A stretch of DNA of 64,000 nucleotides from Nostoc linckia FACHB-104 (GCF_014696615.1 NZ_JACJQJ010000036.1:1-64000), one strand, 5' to 3'. Counted from the stretch's first letter, positions 47,024 through 57,193 are shown. Numbers and translations are program-made. Notes: a model not told the origin generated them from the letters alone.

Positions 47024-47043
47024 AGACGCGATTAATCGCGTCT
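47024..47043. repeat. Palindrome of the AGACGCGATTAATCGCGTCT type
   Basis: A perfect 20-bp palindrome between the convergent petF and spoIID-like genes, related to the one at 16445. It may act as a bidirectional 3' hairpin. Confidence 0.7.
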
Positions 47044-47059
47044 GTACTCAACAACAGTT

Positions 47060-48730
47060 TTACGGTTTAATTTCATCACTCAGAAGTTTGACTTGCGTCC
47101 CAGGATAATAGAATTGCAGAATTTTCTGGTTTGACCAACCTAACTTAGCTAAATTTTGCGCGCCAGTTTGACTCAAGCCAACCCCATGTCCAAATCCTCC
47201 ACCTACAAAAGCGTATCCCCACAGGTTTGGTTTTCCCTTGTTGAGGGGTTGTAAATAAAATAGCGTGCTAATAGGAGCAGCAAAAGCGCTACGTACTTCG
47301 TCTTTGTGTAAAGTGAAGACACCAATGTCTGATTTCACCGCTAAATCGAGGATGCGTCCGCTAGGAGAACGCTTGACAACAGAAATGGCTTGAACACTTT
47401 TGAGTTTACTATAGGGGCTTTTTTTCACTCGCAAAAATTTCTGCAAGTCCTTAGTAATATCTTCTATACTTGTTTCTTTGCGCCAACGAAACAGATCCCA
47501 CTCGCTTTCATTAAATCCTTTTTCGAGACTAATAAATTTTTGAAAGTTATTTTCATCAGCTAAATTCTGTCTAGATAAATCCCAGATATTCCAAGAAGCA
47601 TCAACTAGTGGTTTAAGATAAGGACGATCTTCGCCGTTCCAGACATCGCTAAAAGACGCAGTCACGCCACCTGTAGTAGAGGAATAGAGCGCGTCTACTA
47701 GCTGGTTTTGATAAGTTAATACCATACCTCTAGTGGCAGCGATCGCTTTATCTGTGTTGGGAGCTACGCCACTTAGCCCATAATAAACTTGACAGTGAGT
47801 ATCAGCACATAATTCGTAGTCATCCACAGCAAATCTACGTAAATTTCTTAAAACATAAGTACGGGCTAGAATTGCCTGGGCTTCTAGAGATGCCCTTGGC
47901 GCATTGGTGCCGATTTCATAAGGTACAACACCCCGCAAATAAGTTTCTAATGGTACTTCGTTAACCAGAGTATACGTACCATAGGCATTAGGCTGGAAGT
48001 TCATCTGACCAGCATAAAGGTGAGCCTTCTCTGGATTTTCAGTTTTATTGACCCGAATTAAATTTTTATCGCTGCTAATTTTGACATAATTTCGGCTATA
48101 GCGGTTGCCATTGATTACCCAACTCACTAACGCAGTTTTTTGCGAAACTTTTGTATCCAGGTATGCAATATTATTCTGGTTTGAAGCTTGCAAACTCTGC
48201 AATAGCAACCTTCGCAGTAAAGGAGTGTTGTAAACATCTCGTTTCGCCCAAACTTGCCAGCGTTCCGGCTGGGCGATGTCTACCTCTATCCCCTGCTCCC
48301 GCCACTTTTTGGCGCTATCTTCAGCAGTTTCATAGGTACGGTAGGTTCCTAGAACTACTACCTCATCAACTACTGGTTGGGGTAAAGCTTGCATTGCTAT
48401 TTCTAGCTTGACAGGGTTCTGGGTAACTAGAGTTTGCTCCCGATTCCCTGTCTTAAATCTCAGCTTTAAGCGATCGCCTTTACTTGGTTCTAATTGCAGC
48501 TTGGCTGTGGGTTTGTCTCCAAATCTTTGCACAATCCCAATTTTCAATACCACATCCTTGCTTTTACTCTCGGAGCTAGATGCAGCAGTTAGCCCTAATA
48601 GGCAAAATCCTATCAGTAGAGTCCGGGGAAAATGCCAGTACAGAATTTTATGATACAGCTGATTATCCCTCGCTGTGCGGCGTTGGGGCGGATTTGCTCG
48701 TTGCTTTGTAACGTATTGGTTTTGTCGCAT
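47060..48730 (-). CDS. SpoIID/LytB domain protein
   Basis: A 556-aa protein. A short basic N-terminus and one signal anchor (WHFPRTLLIGFCLLGLTAA) direct it to the periplasm. A SPOR-like region (TYRTYETAEDSAKKW) precedes the SpoIID domain: VPLETYLRGVVPYEIG, LEAQAILARTYVL, and the C-terminal HGVGLSQTGAQNLAK. SpoIID-type enzymes cut denuded glycan strands of peptidoglycan. ATG 48730 was chosen since GGAG lies 6 bp upstream; the frame upstream to 48787 lacks such a site. It is divergent from srxA. Confidence 0.88.
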   Translation of the reverse strand: MRQNQYVTKQRANPPQRRTARDNQLYHKILYWHFPRTLLIGFCLLGLTAASSSESKSKDVVLKIGIVQRFGDKPTAKLQLEPSKGDRLKLRFKTGNREQTLVTQNPVKLEIAMQALPQPVVDEVVVLGTYRTYETAEDSAKKWREQGIEVDIAQPERWQVWAKRDVYNTPLLRRLLLQSLQASNQNNIAYLDTKVSQKTALVSWVINGNRYSRNYVKISSDKNLIRVNKTENPEKAHLYAGQMNFQPNAYGTYTLVNEVPLETYLRGVVPYEIGTNAPRASLEAQAILARTYVLRNLRRFAVDDYELCADTHCQVYYGLSGVAPNTDKAIAATRGMVLTYQNQLVDALYSSTTGGVTASFSDVWNGEDRPYLKPLVDASWNIWDLSRQNLADENNFQKFISLEKGFNESEWDLFRWRKETSIEDITKDLQKFLRVKKSPYSKLKSVQAISVVKRSPSGRILDLAVKSDIGVFTLHKDEVRSAFAAPISTLFYLQPLNKGKPNLWGYAFVGGGFGHGVGLSQTGAQNLAKLGWSNQKILQFYYPGTQVKLLSDEIKP

Positions 48731-48840
48731 GATTGCTCCAATGATACCATTACCAGTTTTGCCCCAAAGGTTGCAAAACGAAGTCATAACGACTATGATT
48801 TATATATAGTCACAGAAGGGAATTAGTTAGACAAACCCTT

Positions 48841-49104
48841 ATGGTTAAAATCCAAGAAATTCCACTAAATCAGATTAAGCGGCCGTTGCCCCGGACAAAC
48901 GATCCGCAGAAAGTACAAGCCTTAATGGAATCGATTGCTGCGATCGGACAACAAGAACCTATTGATGTCCTTGAAGTAGAAGGACTGTATTATGGCTTTT
49001 CAGGTTGCCATCGGTATGAAGCTTGCCAACGTCTAGGTAAAGAAACAATCTTAGCTAGAGTCCGTAAAGCTCCCCGTAGCGTTCTCAAGATGCACTTAGC
49101 ATGA
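48841..49104 (+). CDS. srxA: Sulfiredoxin
   Basis: An 87-aa ParB-like-fold enzyme that uses ATP to reduce over-oxidised 2-Cys peroxiredoxins. The catalytic Cys56 lies in the conserved GFSGCHRYEACQ. The N-terminal EIPLNQIKRPLPR segment fits the family, and the length is typical of cyanobacterial Srx. A Dps gene follows 77 bp later on the same strand, which makes an antioxidant group. It is divergent from the SpoIID gene. Confidence 0.92.
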   Translation: MVKIQEIPLNQIKRPLPRTNDPQKVQALMESIAAIGQQEPIDVLEVEGLYYGFSGCHRYEACQRLGKETILARVRKAPRSVLKMHLA

Positions 49105-49181
49105 TTCAATGTCAATGGGTAATGAAAAAAAGCAACAACGGACAACAGACAACTAATTTAATAACCGATTAGGAGAAAATT

Positions 49182-49667
49182 ATGCCATCTAAACCAGAAA
49201 CTCTAAATATTGGTATTGATGACGCTAGTAGAGCTAAAATCGCTGAAGGGTTGTCTAGGCTGTTGGCTGATACCTACACCCTATATCTCAAAACGCATAA
49301 TTTCCATTGGAATGTAACTGGGCCAATGTTCCAAACCTTGCACTTAATGTTTGAGACCCAGTATACAGAATTAGCCCTAGCAGTTGATTTGATTGCCGAA
49401 CGAATCAGAGCTCTTGGCTACCCCGCACCCGGAACATACAGCGAATATGTCAAACTTAGTTCAATTCCTGAAACTCCTGGAGTTCCTAAAGCTACAGAAA
49501 TGATTCGCCTATTAGTAGAAGGGCAAGAATCTGTAGTTAGAACAGCACGTTCTGTCTTTCCTGTAGTAGATGAAGTCAACGACGAACCCACCGCCGATTT
49601 GTTGACGCAACGGATGCAGGTACATGAGAAGACAGCTTGGATGCTGAGAAGTTTGTTGGAAGAATAG
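49182..49667 (+). CDS. dps: Dps-family ferritin-like protein
   Basis: A 161-aa four-helix protein that forms a 12-subunit cage, oxidises Fe(II) with peroxide and protects DNA. Ferroxidase residues are seen in [20 protein letters not shown] (His42, His54) and in [13 protein letters not shown] (Asp69, Glu73). AGGAG stands ahead of ATG 49182. It follows srxA, supporting a role against hydrogen peroxide. Cyanobacteria carry several Dps paralogues and I cannot assign which one. Confidence 0.92.
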   Translation: MPSKPETLNIGIDDASRAKIAEGLSRLLADTYTLYLKTHNFHWNVTGPMFQTLHLMFETQYTELALAVDLIAERIRALGYPAPGTYSEYVKLSSIPETPGVPKATEMIRLLVEGQESVVRTARSVFPVVDEVNDEPTADLLTQRMQVHEKTAWMLRSLLEE

Positions 49668-49674
49668 GAATTAG

Positions 49675-49788
49675 GGATTGGGGACTGGGGACTGGGGATG
49701 AGGGAGCAGAGGAAGATGAGGGAGAAATTCTATTACCAATTACCCATTACCAATTACCAAACACCCAAAACCAAACCCCAAACATCAA
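49675..49788. repeat. STRR tract
   Basis: GGGGACT heptamers followed by ACCCATT/ACCAATT units fill the gap between dps and the HTH gene, right up to its ATG. Confidence 0.75.
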
Positions 49789-50487
49789 ATGCCAAAGAAT
49801 AATTTGACCCATTTGTTGCAGGATTTAATGCAACAAGTGGGTATTTCCAGTTTTAAAGAGCTGAGTCGTACTGCTAGTGTGTCAGAGCGGCAAATTTTGC
49901 GATTGCGGCAGGGAAAAGTAAAGCAGATGCGAGTAGATATACTGCTTAAATTGTCGCAAACATTACAAATAACATTAAGTGACCTAATTACTAATTTTTC
50001 AGTTTCAAGCGAGCAAGACGAAAATACAAGTAACTCAGCACTCACAACTCACAACCCGGCACCGAGAAAAGCCGAGCCAAATTTATTACAAGAAATTAAC
50101 AATTTAAAAAGAGAATACGAGCGATCGCAACTAGCGCTGGTACAGCAGCGAGAGTTACTGCAACAAGAGTTTCAGCAGACAATTGTACAAATCTTAGAAC
50201 CTTTGTTATTGCAATGGCCAACAGCAGCCCAGAGAGCTAAGGAGAATCAGCAGCTAGCAGCTATTAAAGTTGTACCATTAGTGCAAAAGCCATTAGAAAA
50301 ATTATTACAACTTTGGGGAATAGAAGCGATCGCATCTGTAGATGAAGAAGTACCTTACGATCCTCAGTGGCATCAATTGAAAAAAGGAAGTTCACAACCT
50401 GGTAAACTAGTTAAAGTCTGTAACATAGGTTACAGACAAGGCGAGAAACTTTTATATCGAGCTCAAGTCAATCCTATTGAAGAATAA
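49789..50487 (+). CDS. HTH protein with GrpE-like C-terminal region
   Basis: A 232-aa protein. The N-terminus (about 1-70) is a Cro/XRE-type helix-turn-helix (FKELSRTASVSERQILRLRQG). A long coiled coil (about 95-140) is followed by a C-terminal domain with GrpE-like ending (YDPQWHQLKKG, VCNIGYRQGEKLLYRAQVNP). GrpE is the nucleotide exchange factor of DnaK. Joining it to a DNA-binding domain suggests a regulator tied to chaperone state, but that is inference. ATG 49789 abuts STRR DNA, so no ribosome site is seen. Confidence 0.7.
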   Translation: MPKNNLTHLLQDLMQQVGISSFKELSRTASVSERQILRLRQGKVKQMRVDILLKLSQTLQITLSDLITNFSVSSEQDENTSNSALTTHNPAPRKAEPNLLQEINNLKREYERSQLALVQQRELLQQEFQQTIVQILEPLLLQWPTAAQRAKENQQLAAIKVVPLVQKPLEKLLQLWGIEAIASVDEEVPYDPQWHQLKKGSSQPGKLVKVCNIGYRQGEKLLYRAQVNPIEE

Positions 50488-50952
50488 GAAATTAGTATAA
50501 TTTTATATAGCCAAAGAAAATACTGAAAATCTTGTCTTTCTGTGTATTAGAGATAAAACGGTTAACAATAAGTTAACGTAAGTTTTATTTAGTGGATTTT
50601 TCTTTAACTGAATGAAACTTGATTATTTCAGGAAAAATCAATCAAGCAAATATATCATCTCAAAAATTTTGGATAACCTCTGAAACAAATTACCAATATT
50701 GGGAAATATAAGATATGGGAGCAATACATACTTTACCCCTGCCGTCAGGATTTGGGGCAGGTTGTACGCATATCATAACGAGTACTTATTTATTAGTTGA
50801 TAATTTGTAGTTATAGATTCAGATTTGATTGATAGCCATCATTGATAATTTATCAGCATTAGTCAGTCTTAAAGGTTATGAAATGAATTAACATTATATA
50901 ATAATATACAATTACGAAATCTTTTTTTTACAAAAATAAAGGATAAAATAAC
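50488..50952. other. Intergenic upstream of the STAS gene
   Basis: 465 bp, AT-rich. A weak inverted repeat CCTGCC / GGCAGG lies at about 50739-50762. No gene seen. Confidence 0.4.
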
Positions 50953-51282
50953 ATGTTTACACAAGGCGTAGAAGTTATTAAACTCAGTGGAGTCATTAAT
51001 TCAGCGACATCTCAAGACTTACGTCAAAGCCTTAATGAATTAATAGAAAAAGGTGCAAAAACAATATTAGTTGATTTTCAAGATGTCACATTTATGGATA
51101 GTTCTGGTTTAGGAGCTTTAGTGTTAGCTTTTAAAACCTTGAGAGCCTCAGATAGTAAGTTAGCTATATGTTCACTTAATGAACAAGTAAGAATATTATT
51201 TGAATTGACAAGTATGGATCAAGTGTTTGAAATTTTTCCTAGCCAGAATGAATTTCACCAAACTGTACTTGCTAAAAATTAA
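50953..51282 (+). CDS. STAS-domain anti-sigma factor antagonist
   Basis: A 109-aa single STAS domain (SpoIIAA/RsbV family). The phospho-serine loop is FMDSSGLGAL with Ser50/Ser51. It would bind an anti-sigma kinase when dephosphorylated. It is convergent with, and overlaps by 4 bp, an RsbU-type phosphatase gene. That phosphatase would be expected to dephosphorylate it. No partner kinase or sigma factor is adjacent. Confidence 0.9.
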   Translation: MFTQGVEVIKLSGVINSATSQDLRQSLNELIEKGAKTILVDFQDVTFMDSSGLGALVLAFKTLRASDSKLAICSLNEQVRILFELTSMDQVFEIFPSQNEFHQTVLAKN

Positions 51283-52415
51283 TCAAAGTTAAGTTCAATG
51301 ATAGATAAATCATCTTCAAAAGATTCTTGGGAATGCAAAGCCATGAGGTAATTTAATAATTCCTCAAGAGGAGTATCAACATTATTACGTAAGCTAATAA
51401 TGAGCTGAATAAATGCATCTAAACTCCAAATTTTACCATCAGGTTTAGTAATTTCGTAAGCACCATCACTAAAAATATAAAGATTACTGTAGGCTTCAAC
51501 ATTGCAAAACCCATCAATATATTTTGCCTCAGGAAACATTCCAATTGGCATACCAGGGGTTCTCAAAAGTTGAACTTCAGTATTCTTTGCAGATTTACCA
51601 GATACTAATATTGCTGGGGGATGTCCAGCAGTTGCATAAGTTAACTGTCGCTTAACTCTGTTGTATACTCCATACCAAATAGTAAAGTATTTATCATTTT
51701 GCTCATTTATTTGAAAAGTATCATTTAATGCTTTCAATACATGGCTTGGTTGATAGTAATTAAGGTTACCGAGGGCGCGCGATCGCAGCAAATTTAGTAC
51801 AGAAATTGAGGGAAGAGTGGCTTTCAATCCATGTCCTGCTGTATCTAATAGGTAAATTACCAAGGTATCAGAATCGAGCCAGTAATAATCAAAACAATCA
51901 CCGCCAAGTTGTCGTGAGGGAATGAAGCGAGAATTAATACTTAAAGGTTCGGTTAGCGGTAGCGGTAGAAGCGATCGCACATATTCTGCAGCTTCTGCCA
52001 ATTCTGCTTCTAGCAGATGCTTTTGGGTTTGCAAATCGCGGCTTAATATATGTAAACGCAATCCGGCTCTTACCCTTGCTAGTAATTCATATTGCTCAAT
52101 AGGTTTAGAAATAAAATCATCGGCTCCAGCATCTAAACCCTTGACGCGATCAGCAACTGAATCTAAGGAAGTTAATAGAATAAAAAAGATAGTAGATAGT
52201 TTTGGATCTGTTTTAATTCGATGGCATACTTCTAGACCATTCAATCCTGGCATAATCCAATCACAAATAATTAATGCCGGATGAAAAGTTAGTAATTTGG
52301 TAATTCCTTCCTCACCGTTACTAGCAGTGACTACCTCATACCCTTGCTTTTGTAACATTCTTTTGAGGAACGTTACTATTGAATAGTCATCGTCAATTAC
52401 TAGTATTTTAAACAT
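51279..52415 (-). CDS. Response regulator with PP2C (RsbU-type) phosphatase output
   Basis: A 378-aa protein. The receiver (about 1-120) has Asp acceptor in LIICDWIMPGLNG. A coiled linker joins it to a PP2C/SpoIIE domain with metal-binding QLGGDCFDY, LLDTAGHGLKA and the closing EDDLSIIELNFD. Phosphorylation of the receiver would switch the phosphatase acting on STAS proteins such as the convergent one. ATG 52415 was used, as the frame beyond starts only at a TTG. Confidence 0.92.
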   Translation of the reverse strand: MFKILVIDDDYSIVTFLKRMLQKQGYEVVTASNGEEGITKLLTFHPALIICDWIMPGLNGLEVCHRIKTDPKLSTIFFILLTSLDSVADRVKGLDAGADDFISKPIEQYELLARVRAGLRLHILSRDLQTQKHLLEAELAEAAEYVRSLLPLPLTEPLSINSRFIPSRQLGGDCFDYYWLDSDTLVIYLLDTAGHGLKATLPSISVLNLLRSRALGNLNYYQPSHVLKALNDTFQINEQNDKYFTIWYGVYNRVKRQLTYATAGHPPAILVSGKSAKNTEVQLLRTPGMPIGMFPEAKYIDGFCNVEAYSNLYIFSDGAYEITKPDGKIWSLDAFIQLIISLRNNVDTPLEELLNYLMALHSQESFEDDLSIIELNFD

Positions 52416-52809
52416 AAAAAACCGCAAGAAACACTAGTTAGTAATTGCTATAGCAATTCGTTTTGGTTGCTGAAATAACTTGCGTAGAAAGGTAATAGAG
52501 AAAAAGTACATTGAGTTTATTGTCAAAATTAAATATGAGTTGTATGTAATTTGTGAATAATGTTTTTAGTTAGGAATTTAGTCTTTGATTGCCAGCGGTT
52601 TATTGCTGACTACCAAAGTTTTAAAATTAATGAGAGGAACTCTGACTACTTTTAACTGAGAACTAAATACTGACTAAAGGCCTCGCAGCCCCTAACAGCA
52701 CTCAGTAATTCATGGAGTTAGGGTTCAGAAGTTAGCAGCTTTACTTGAGCAAAGCTATTACCTCTGTTCCCATATTTCAGCTTCATTCTCTTTTAACAGT
52801 CATAAAAGA
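52416..52809. other. Intergenic
   Basis: 394 bp without a recognised gene, hairpin or repeat. Confidence 0.4.
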
Positions 52810-53577
52810 TTATGGCGGCGAAAGAGGATTTAGCCACAAAAGCATAGCATTTTTGAGTTGATTCAAATCACGGTATGCTTCTTGCTTAAACCATTGACCC
52901 AGAGCATCCAAAGGCGTGAAAGATGCTCCTGTTTGCCATTTCAAATCTTGGCCTAAGGGTGTAGTATGAGTTCCTGGCAAGGTTTGTACCGTTACCATCT
53001 CCGCAAAGCGTTCTTGTAATATTTTGCTTAATACTGCTGATTGGTCAAGGGTGTCATTACTAAATTTTATCAGTAAGTTGCGACGCACGTTGTAACGTTC
53101 TTGCACTAGCTTATTCGTTTCTAAAGGAGTGGGTGTAAACTCAATTGCTAAAGCAGAATTTAATTGTTCCACTAAAGGAATAGCATCTTTAGCAGCGTAA
53201 TTATTAAAGGATATAAGAATATTACCTGCTCGTTCTGCGCCCAAGACGCTACCAATTAATAAATGGAGTTTGCAACCCATGCTGTGACCAATTCCATAGA
53301 TAGGAAGATACAGCTTGCGTAAGGATGAAGAATCTCGCATACGTTCTAGGGTACGCTCAAAGTTGAGCAGTACGGATTTTGCGATCGCAATATGATCTAG
53401 GGTATTAACAAAAGGCGTAGCAACGACAACATACCCTTTAGCTGCCAGTTGTTCTAGTACCCAGCGGTAAGTTAAATGAGGTGCAGTAGCGACAAATGCA
53501 CCTCCGAGGAAATGGATGATACCGATGGGATTGCGGGGGATGAGTACCCAGTTACCTTGAATTTCTTTCCAGTCCAT
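52810..53577 (-). CDS. DUF1350 family protein (alpha/beta hydrolase-like)
   Basis: A 255-aa protein of the DUF1350 family, found in cyanobacteria and chloroplasts. The pattern NWVLIPRNPIGIIHFLGGAF and YGIGHSMGCKLHLLIGS (nucleophile-elbow-like GHSMG) indicate an alpha/beta hydrolase fold. The catalytic role is not established. ATG 53577 (MDWKEIQGNW) was preferred to 53604. It stands alone, with tandem repeats upstream. Confidence 0.85.
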   Translation of the reverse strand: MDWKEIQGNWVLIPRNPIGIIHFLGGAFVATAPHLTYRWVLEQLAAKGYVVVATPFVNTLDHIAIAKSVLLNFERTLERMRDSSSLRKLYLPIYGIGHSMGCKLHLLIGSVLGAERAGNILISFNNYAAKDAIPLVEQLNSALAIEFTPTPLETNKLVQERYNVRRNLLIKFSNDTLDQSAVLSKILQERFAEMVTVQTLPGTHTTPLGQDLKWQTGASFTPLDALGQWFKQEAYRDLNQLKNAMLLWLNPLSPP

Positions 53578-53746
53578 GCCGATAGGCGATCGCTTACTTA
53601 ACACATCTTTATGTTAGAACGGGAATCGCCGCGATGGTGCGTTTGGGTAAAAAAGCTGGGGATTGGGGACTGGGGGGATAAAGGAGACAAAGAGAGAAAT
53701 TCCCATTACCCATTACCAAATGACCAATGACAAACGACAAATCTTA

Positions 53747-54484
53747 TTAACCTTCCGACTGATTTTGTAACCTTTTCATTTCGTGCTGCACATCTAAAGC
53801 AATTTGCAACGCTTCATTGAGTAATCTTCCATGTTCAGTAGCTTGTTCAGTTACTTGCATTGCTGTTAAAGTGGCTAAATTATTCACAAAAAGTTCGCTG
53901 TTCTTGAGAATAAAATTTTTATTTTCTCTCAAAATCTTTTCTGTTTTTAGCGCACGTATTAAATCAGATCGCGTGAGTTTTAAAGCTTCAATAACTCTAT
54001 GCCGTTGATGAATGGTTACCTCTGGATTCCCTGCATCTTCTATTTGGTCATTAATATCTATAGCTTTAATAATGGCATTATATCTATCAACATCATTAAG
54101 GAGAATCCGCAAAGAATTTGTCATGTTTGCTTTGAGGAACTTAGCTCGTCTTTTCCAGACAAGATATAAAAATATTTGTGTAACTCCGCCTGCCCATAAC
54201 CCTAAGACAATAAACACTAACCAAGATGGCACTGTGAGCCATAGGTCAAATAATCTAATAACAAAATCGAATATTAGATAGCAACCAACCAAGATAGAAA
54301 AACTAATAAAAACTACAGTTGCGCCTTCAGTTCCTTTAATTTTTTCTATAACTTGCTTGGCAAAGCGTCCCAGAGGATTGATGATATTTATGAGTTCGTC
54401 TTTAACAGGCAGATTAGTCAGGTTTTGCAGATCTCTCGGACTAATCTCCAACCCTTGTAAATCATCCCGCACAGCTTTCCCCAC
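53747..54484 (-). CDS. Hypothetical two-helix membrane protein
   Basis: A 245-aa protein with two membrane helices (about 54-77 and 88-110) and a long helical, probably coiled C-terminal half (about 120-240). It begins with GTG (MGKAVRDDLQGLEI). No named domain is recognised. It lies beside DUF1350 on the same strand, with 142 bp of repeat-bearing gap in between. The start is uncertain since no clear ribosome site precedes the GTG. Confidence 0.6.
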   Translation of the reverse strand: MGKAVRDDLQGLEISPRDLQNLTNLPVKDELINIINPLGRFAKQVIEKIKGTEGATVVFISFSILVGCYLIFDFVIRLFDLWLTVPSWLVFIVLGLWAGGVTQIFLYLVWKRRAKFLKANMTNSLRILLNDVDRYNAIIKAIDINDQIEDAGNPEVTIHQRHRVIEALKLTRSDLIRALKTEKILRENKNFILKNSELFVNNLATLTAMQVTEQATEHGRLLNEALQIALDVQHEMKRLQNQSEG

Positions 54485-55813
54485 CTTACCAGAATAGTTA
54501 TTTAGTACAATATAGCAAGCTAATTTATAGAATGCTAATTATAGAAGCATTTTGGTTAACAAATATCAGAAGTATATTTGTATAAAACTAGTACAACTAT
54601 AAATTCAAAATGCAAATTTAAAATTTATTTACATCACGGTTTGTGCATATTTAAAATTGTATCTTTATTTACGCCAAGTTATACTAGTAATTGATTTTTG
54701 TACAATAAGATACTCTTTTCTCTCAGATAATTGGTTAGACTTTAATAGTATTGGGTAAACCAGCTTCTTAAGTTACAACAAAGAATAGTGCTTAGTGTTG
54801 TCATTACTTCAACTTCCCAGCAGTTGCAATCATATTGAGTAGTTTTTCCCTATAGATATCCCTATGTAACTGTTCTTTACCATTGTAACCAGCTGACTGC
54901 CGAGGAGCAATGCTTATTCCTAACTAAACCTCTTTATTTATAGAGGTTGAAAATAGAAAATATAATTTTGTGAGAGTTGATAGAGCAAAATTGACTTTTC
55001 CTAAGCTCAGCTAAATTACTAATTTGAGGATAATTGTTAGTTATGGTAACCTTACTTTAGTAATAGCTAAGAAAATTGAATACCAAAGCATTTGATAAGA
55101 TTTATGAATTATTTGGTAGATAAATCTGTCAAACATCTTACTAAATAAAGTGTTTATTAAGATATCAGTTAATTAATTTTTATCTAAATTCCCAGGCAAT
55201 ATCTCAAAATGCCGTCTAAAACAATTCAATATTTTTCTGGAAATAGAATAAAAAATGTAATGGTACAGGTAATTTTATTTATGTCTGGGAGGCTAAAACT
55301 AATATTGATTTTAGTTAATCAGTCAATAATTGATTGAATTTATAAGATAGGATAATATTTATTAACATAGCTGAGTATTTACATATATTCAGCACACGAT
55401 CGGCACTAAAAGTGATGCATTTTCAAAACATACGCGATCGCACTCTAAAATTTTTGAGGTTACCATGATTGAGATGGACGTAGCATCTGGCAGCTTGTGT
55501 TTGTCTGTGGTCATGATATGGATGCGCGTCATGGGAAAACTCAAAAAAAGGTTAGTAAAAGTACACAGCAGGTAAAAGCTATGTACAGCCAGCTTTGAGA
55601 GTTTTGTGATTTAATAATTGTTTCTGTCTTATGGAACTATTACCATTGCACACAAATCACAAGACTAACTAAAAGGTGAAAAGCTCAAAAAATTTGGATT
55701 TTGATTTTTGACTGACTTGGTAGCGATACGAGTCTGGGGCTTCTTGCTCGATAGGAGCTGCCTAAGGTGGTACTTATGTCAAGATTAAGGTGAGGACTTA
55801 GACAAGTCATACT
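54485..55813. other. Long AT-rich intergenic region
   Basis: 1.33 kb between divergent genes. A 7-bp hairpin AACCTCT / AGAGGTT lies at 54927-54948. A 36-codon frame near 55465 (begins MIEMDVASGS) has no ribosome site and was not called. There is no tandem repeat or MITE, unusual for a gap this long here. It may hold a small RNA or a long leader. Confidence 0.45.
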
Positions 55814-57193
55814 ATGTTAGGAAATTTACTAGACGGGCGTTATCAAGTCCTCCAAGTTCTAGGAGGAGGAGGATTCGGTCAAACCTATATTGCACAAGAT
55901 ACTCATCGACCAGGTTCCCCCAGGTGCGTTGTCAAGCATCTCAAACCTTTTACCCAAAATCCTGAATTTCTCACCACTGCTAGACGGTTATTTACTAGCG
56001 AAGCAGAAACCCTAGAAAAACTGGGTTATCATGACCAAATACCTCGGCTTTTAGCTTACTTTGAAGAAAATCATGAGTTCTTCCTGGTGCAAGAATTCAT
56101 TGTGGGATATTCTTTGAAGGCAGAACTACTACCTGGTAGACGTTGGACAGAGGAGCAAGTTGTTCAACTTCTGCAACAAATCTTAAGTATTTTAGACTTT
56201 GTTCATGGTCACCAAGTTATCCATCGAGATATCAAGCCGGACAATATTATCAGACGACAGACAGATTCTAAATTAGTATTAATTGATTTTGGTGCAGTTA
56301 AGCAAATTCAAACTCAATTACGCACAGCAATTACAGGACATGTAGAAACTACAATTGCCATTGGTACACCGGGATACATGTCTACAGAACAGGGACAAGG
56401 TAAACCCCGTCCTAATAGCGATATTTATTCTTTGGGAATTATTGCTATTCAAGCATTAACTGGCTTGCATCCTAGACAACTTCAGGAAGATCCCAACACA
56501 GGAGAAATTTTTTGGGAAAATCAGGCTAATGTCAGCCCTGGTTTAGCATCTGTGCTATCTAAAATGGTGCTATACCATTTTAAAGAACGCTATCAATCTG
56601 CTGCAGATGTTCTCGAGTCATTACGCAATCTTGACATTAATAGTAATACAGAAATCGAAAATCAACTGACGCAACCACCGTTATCTGCGATTGGGCTACC
56701 GCAAATTTTATCGTCACAACAAAATACATTTGGGCAACCAACAGCTTCAGTTCTGACCCCTGAACAGTACAAACATTTAGAAGATATGCTTTTGGAACTT
56801 GTGGGGCCTCTAGCACCAACCTTATTAAGGAAAATAGCTGTATCAGCTAACAGTTACCAAGAGGTGATAAACAATTTAACTCAGCATCTTGCTGGACAGC
56901 AAAAAACTGAGTTTGAAGAAAAGTCGAGATTAATTCTGCGGGAAACAACTAATAAATCTCAATCTCAGTCTAGGAATTTATCTCAGTCAAGCACCCCAAG
57001 CATTAGCGATAGTTTTGTCCGCAAATGCGAGCAAGAATTAGTGAATTTAATTGGCCCAATGGGTTCTTTTCTGGTGCAAAAAGCTATAAAATCCTCCCCT
57101 AATATTACACCTTTAGAACTAGTTAATATTTTATCGTCGCAAATTCCCGATCAGCAAAAATCGCTGGAATTTCAGCAGCGTTTATTTTGTTGA
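55814..57193 (+). CDS. Ser/Thr protein kinase with duplicated C-terminal modules
   Basis: A 459-aa soluble kinase. The PknB-type domain (about 6-275) has an intact Gly loop (LGGGGFGQTYIAQD), Lys in CVVKHLKP, HRDIKPDN and DFGAVKQ. The C-terminus has two copies of a module of about 59 residues: 317-375 (LELVGPLAPTLLRK) and 401-459 (VNLIGPMGSFLVQK), joined by a Ser/Gln-rich linker. The module is not one I can name and could bind a partner. There is no membrane segment. The substrate is unknown. Confidence 0.9.
   Translation: MLGNLLDGRYQVLQVLGGGGFGQTYIAQDTHRPGSPRCVVKHLKPFTQNPEFLTTARRLFTSEAETLEKLGYHDQIPRLLAYFEENHEFFLVQEFIVGYSLKAELLPGRRWTEEQVVQLLQQILSILDFVHGHQVIHRDIKPDNIIRRQTDSKLVLIDFGAVKQIQTQLRTAITGHVETTIAIGTPGYMSTEQGQGKPRPNSDIYSLGIIAIQALTGLHPRQLQEDPNTGEIFWENQANVSPGLASVLSKMVLYHFKERYQSAADVLESLRNLDINSNTEIENQLTQPPLSAIGLPQILSSQQNTFGQPTASVLTPEQYKHLEDMLLELVGPLAPTLLRKIAVSANSYQEVINNLTQHLAGQQKTEFEEKSRLILRETTNKSQSQSRNLSQSSTPSISDSFVRKCEQELVNLIGPMGSFLVQKAIKSSPNITPLELVNILSSQIPDQQKSLEFQQRLFC

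Noticed and set aside
55465-55575. 36-codon plus-strand frame starting MIEMDVASGS
   Set aside because: No ribosome site and no recognisable feature; kept only as part of the long gap.
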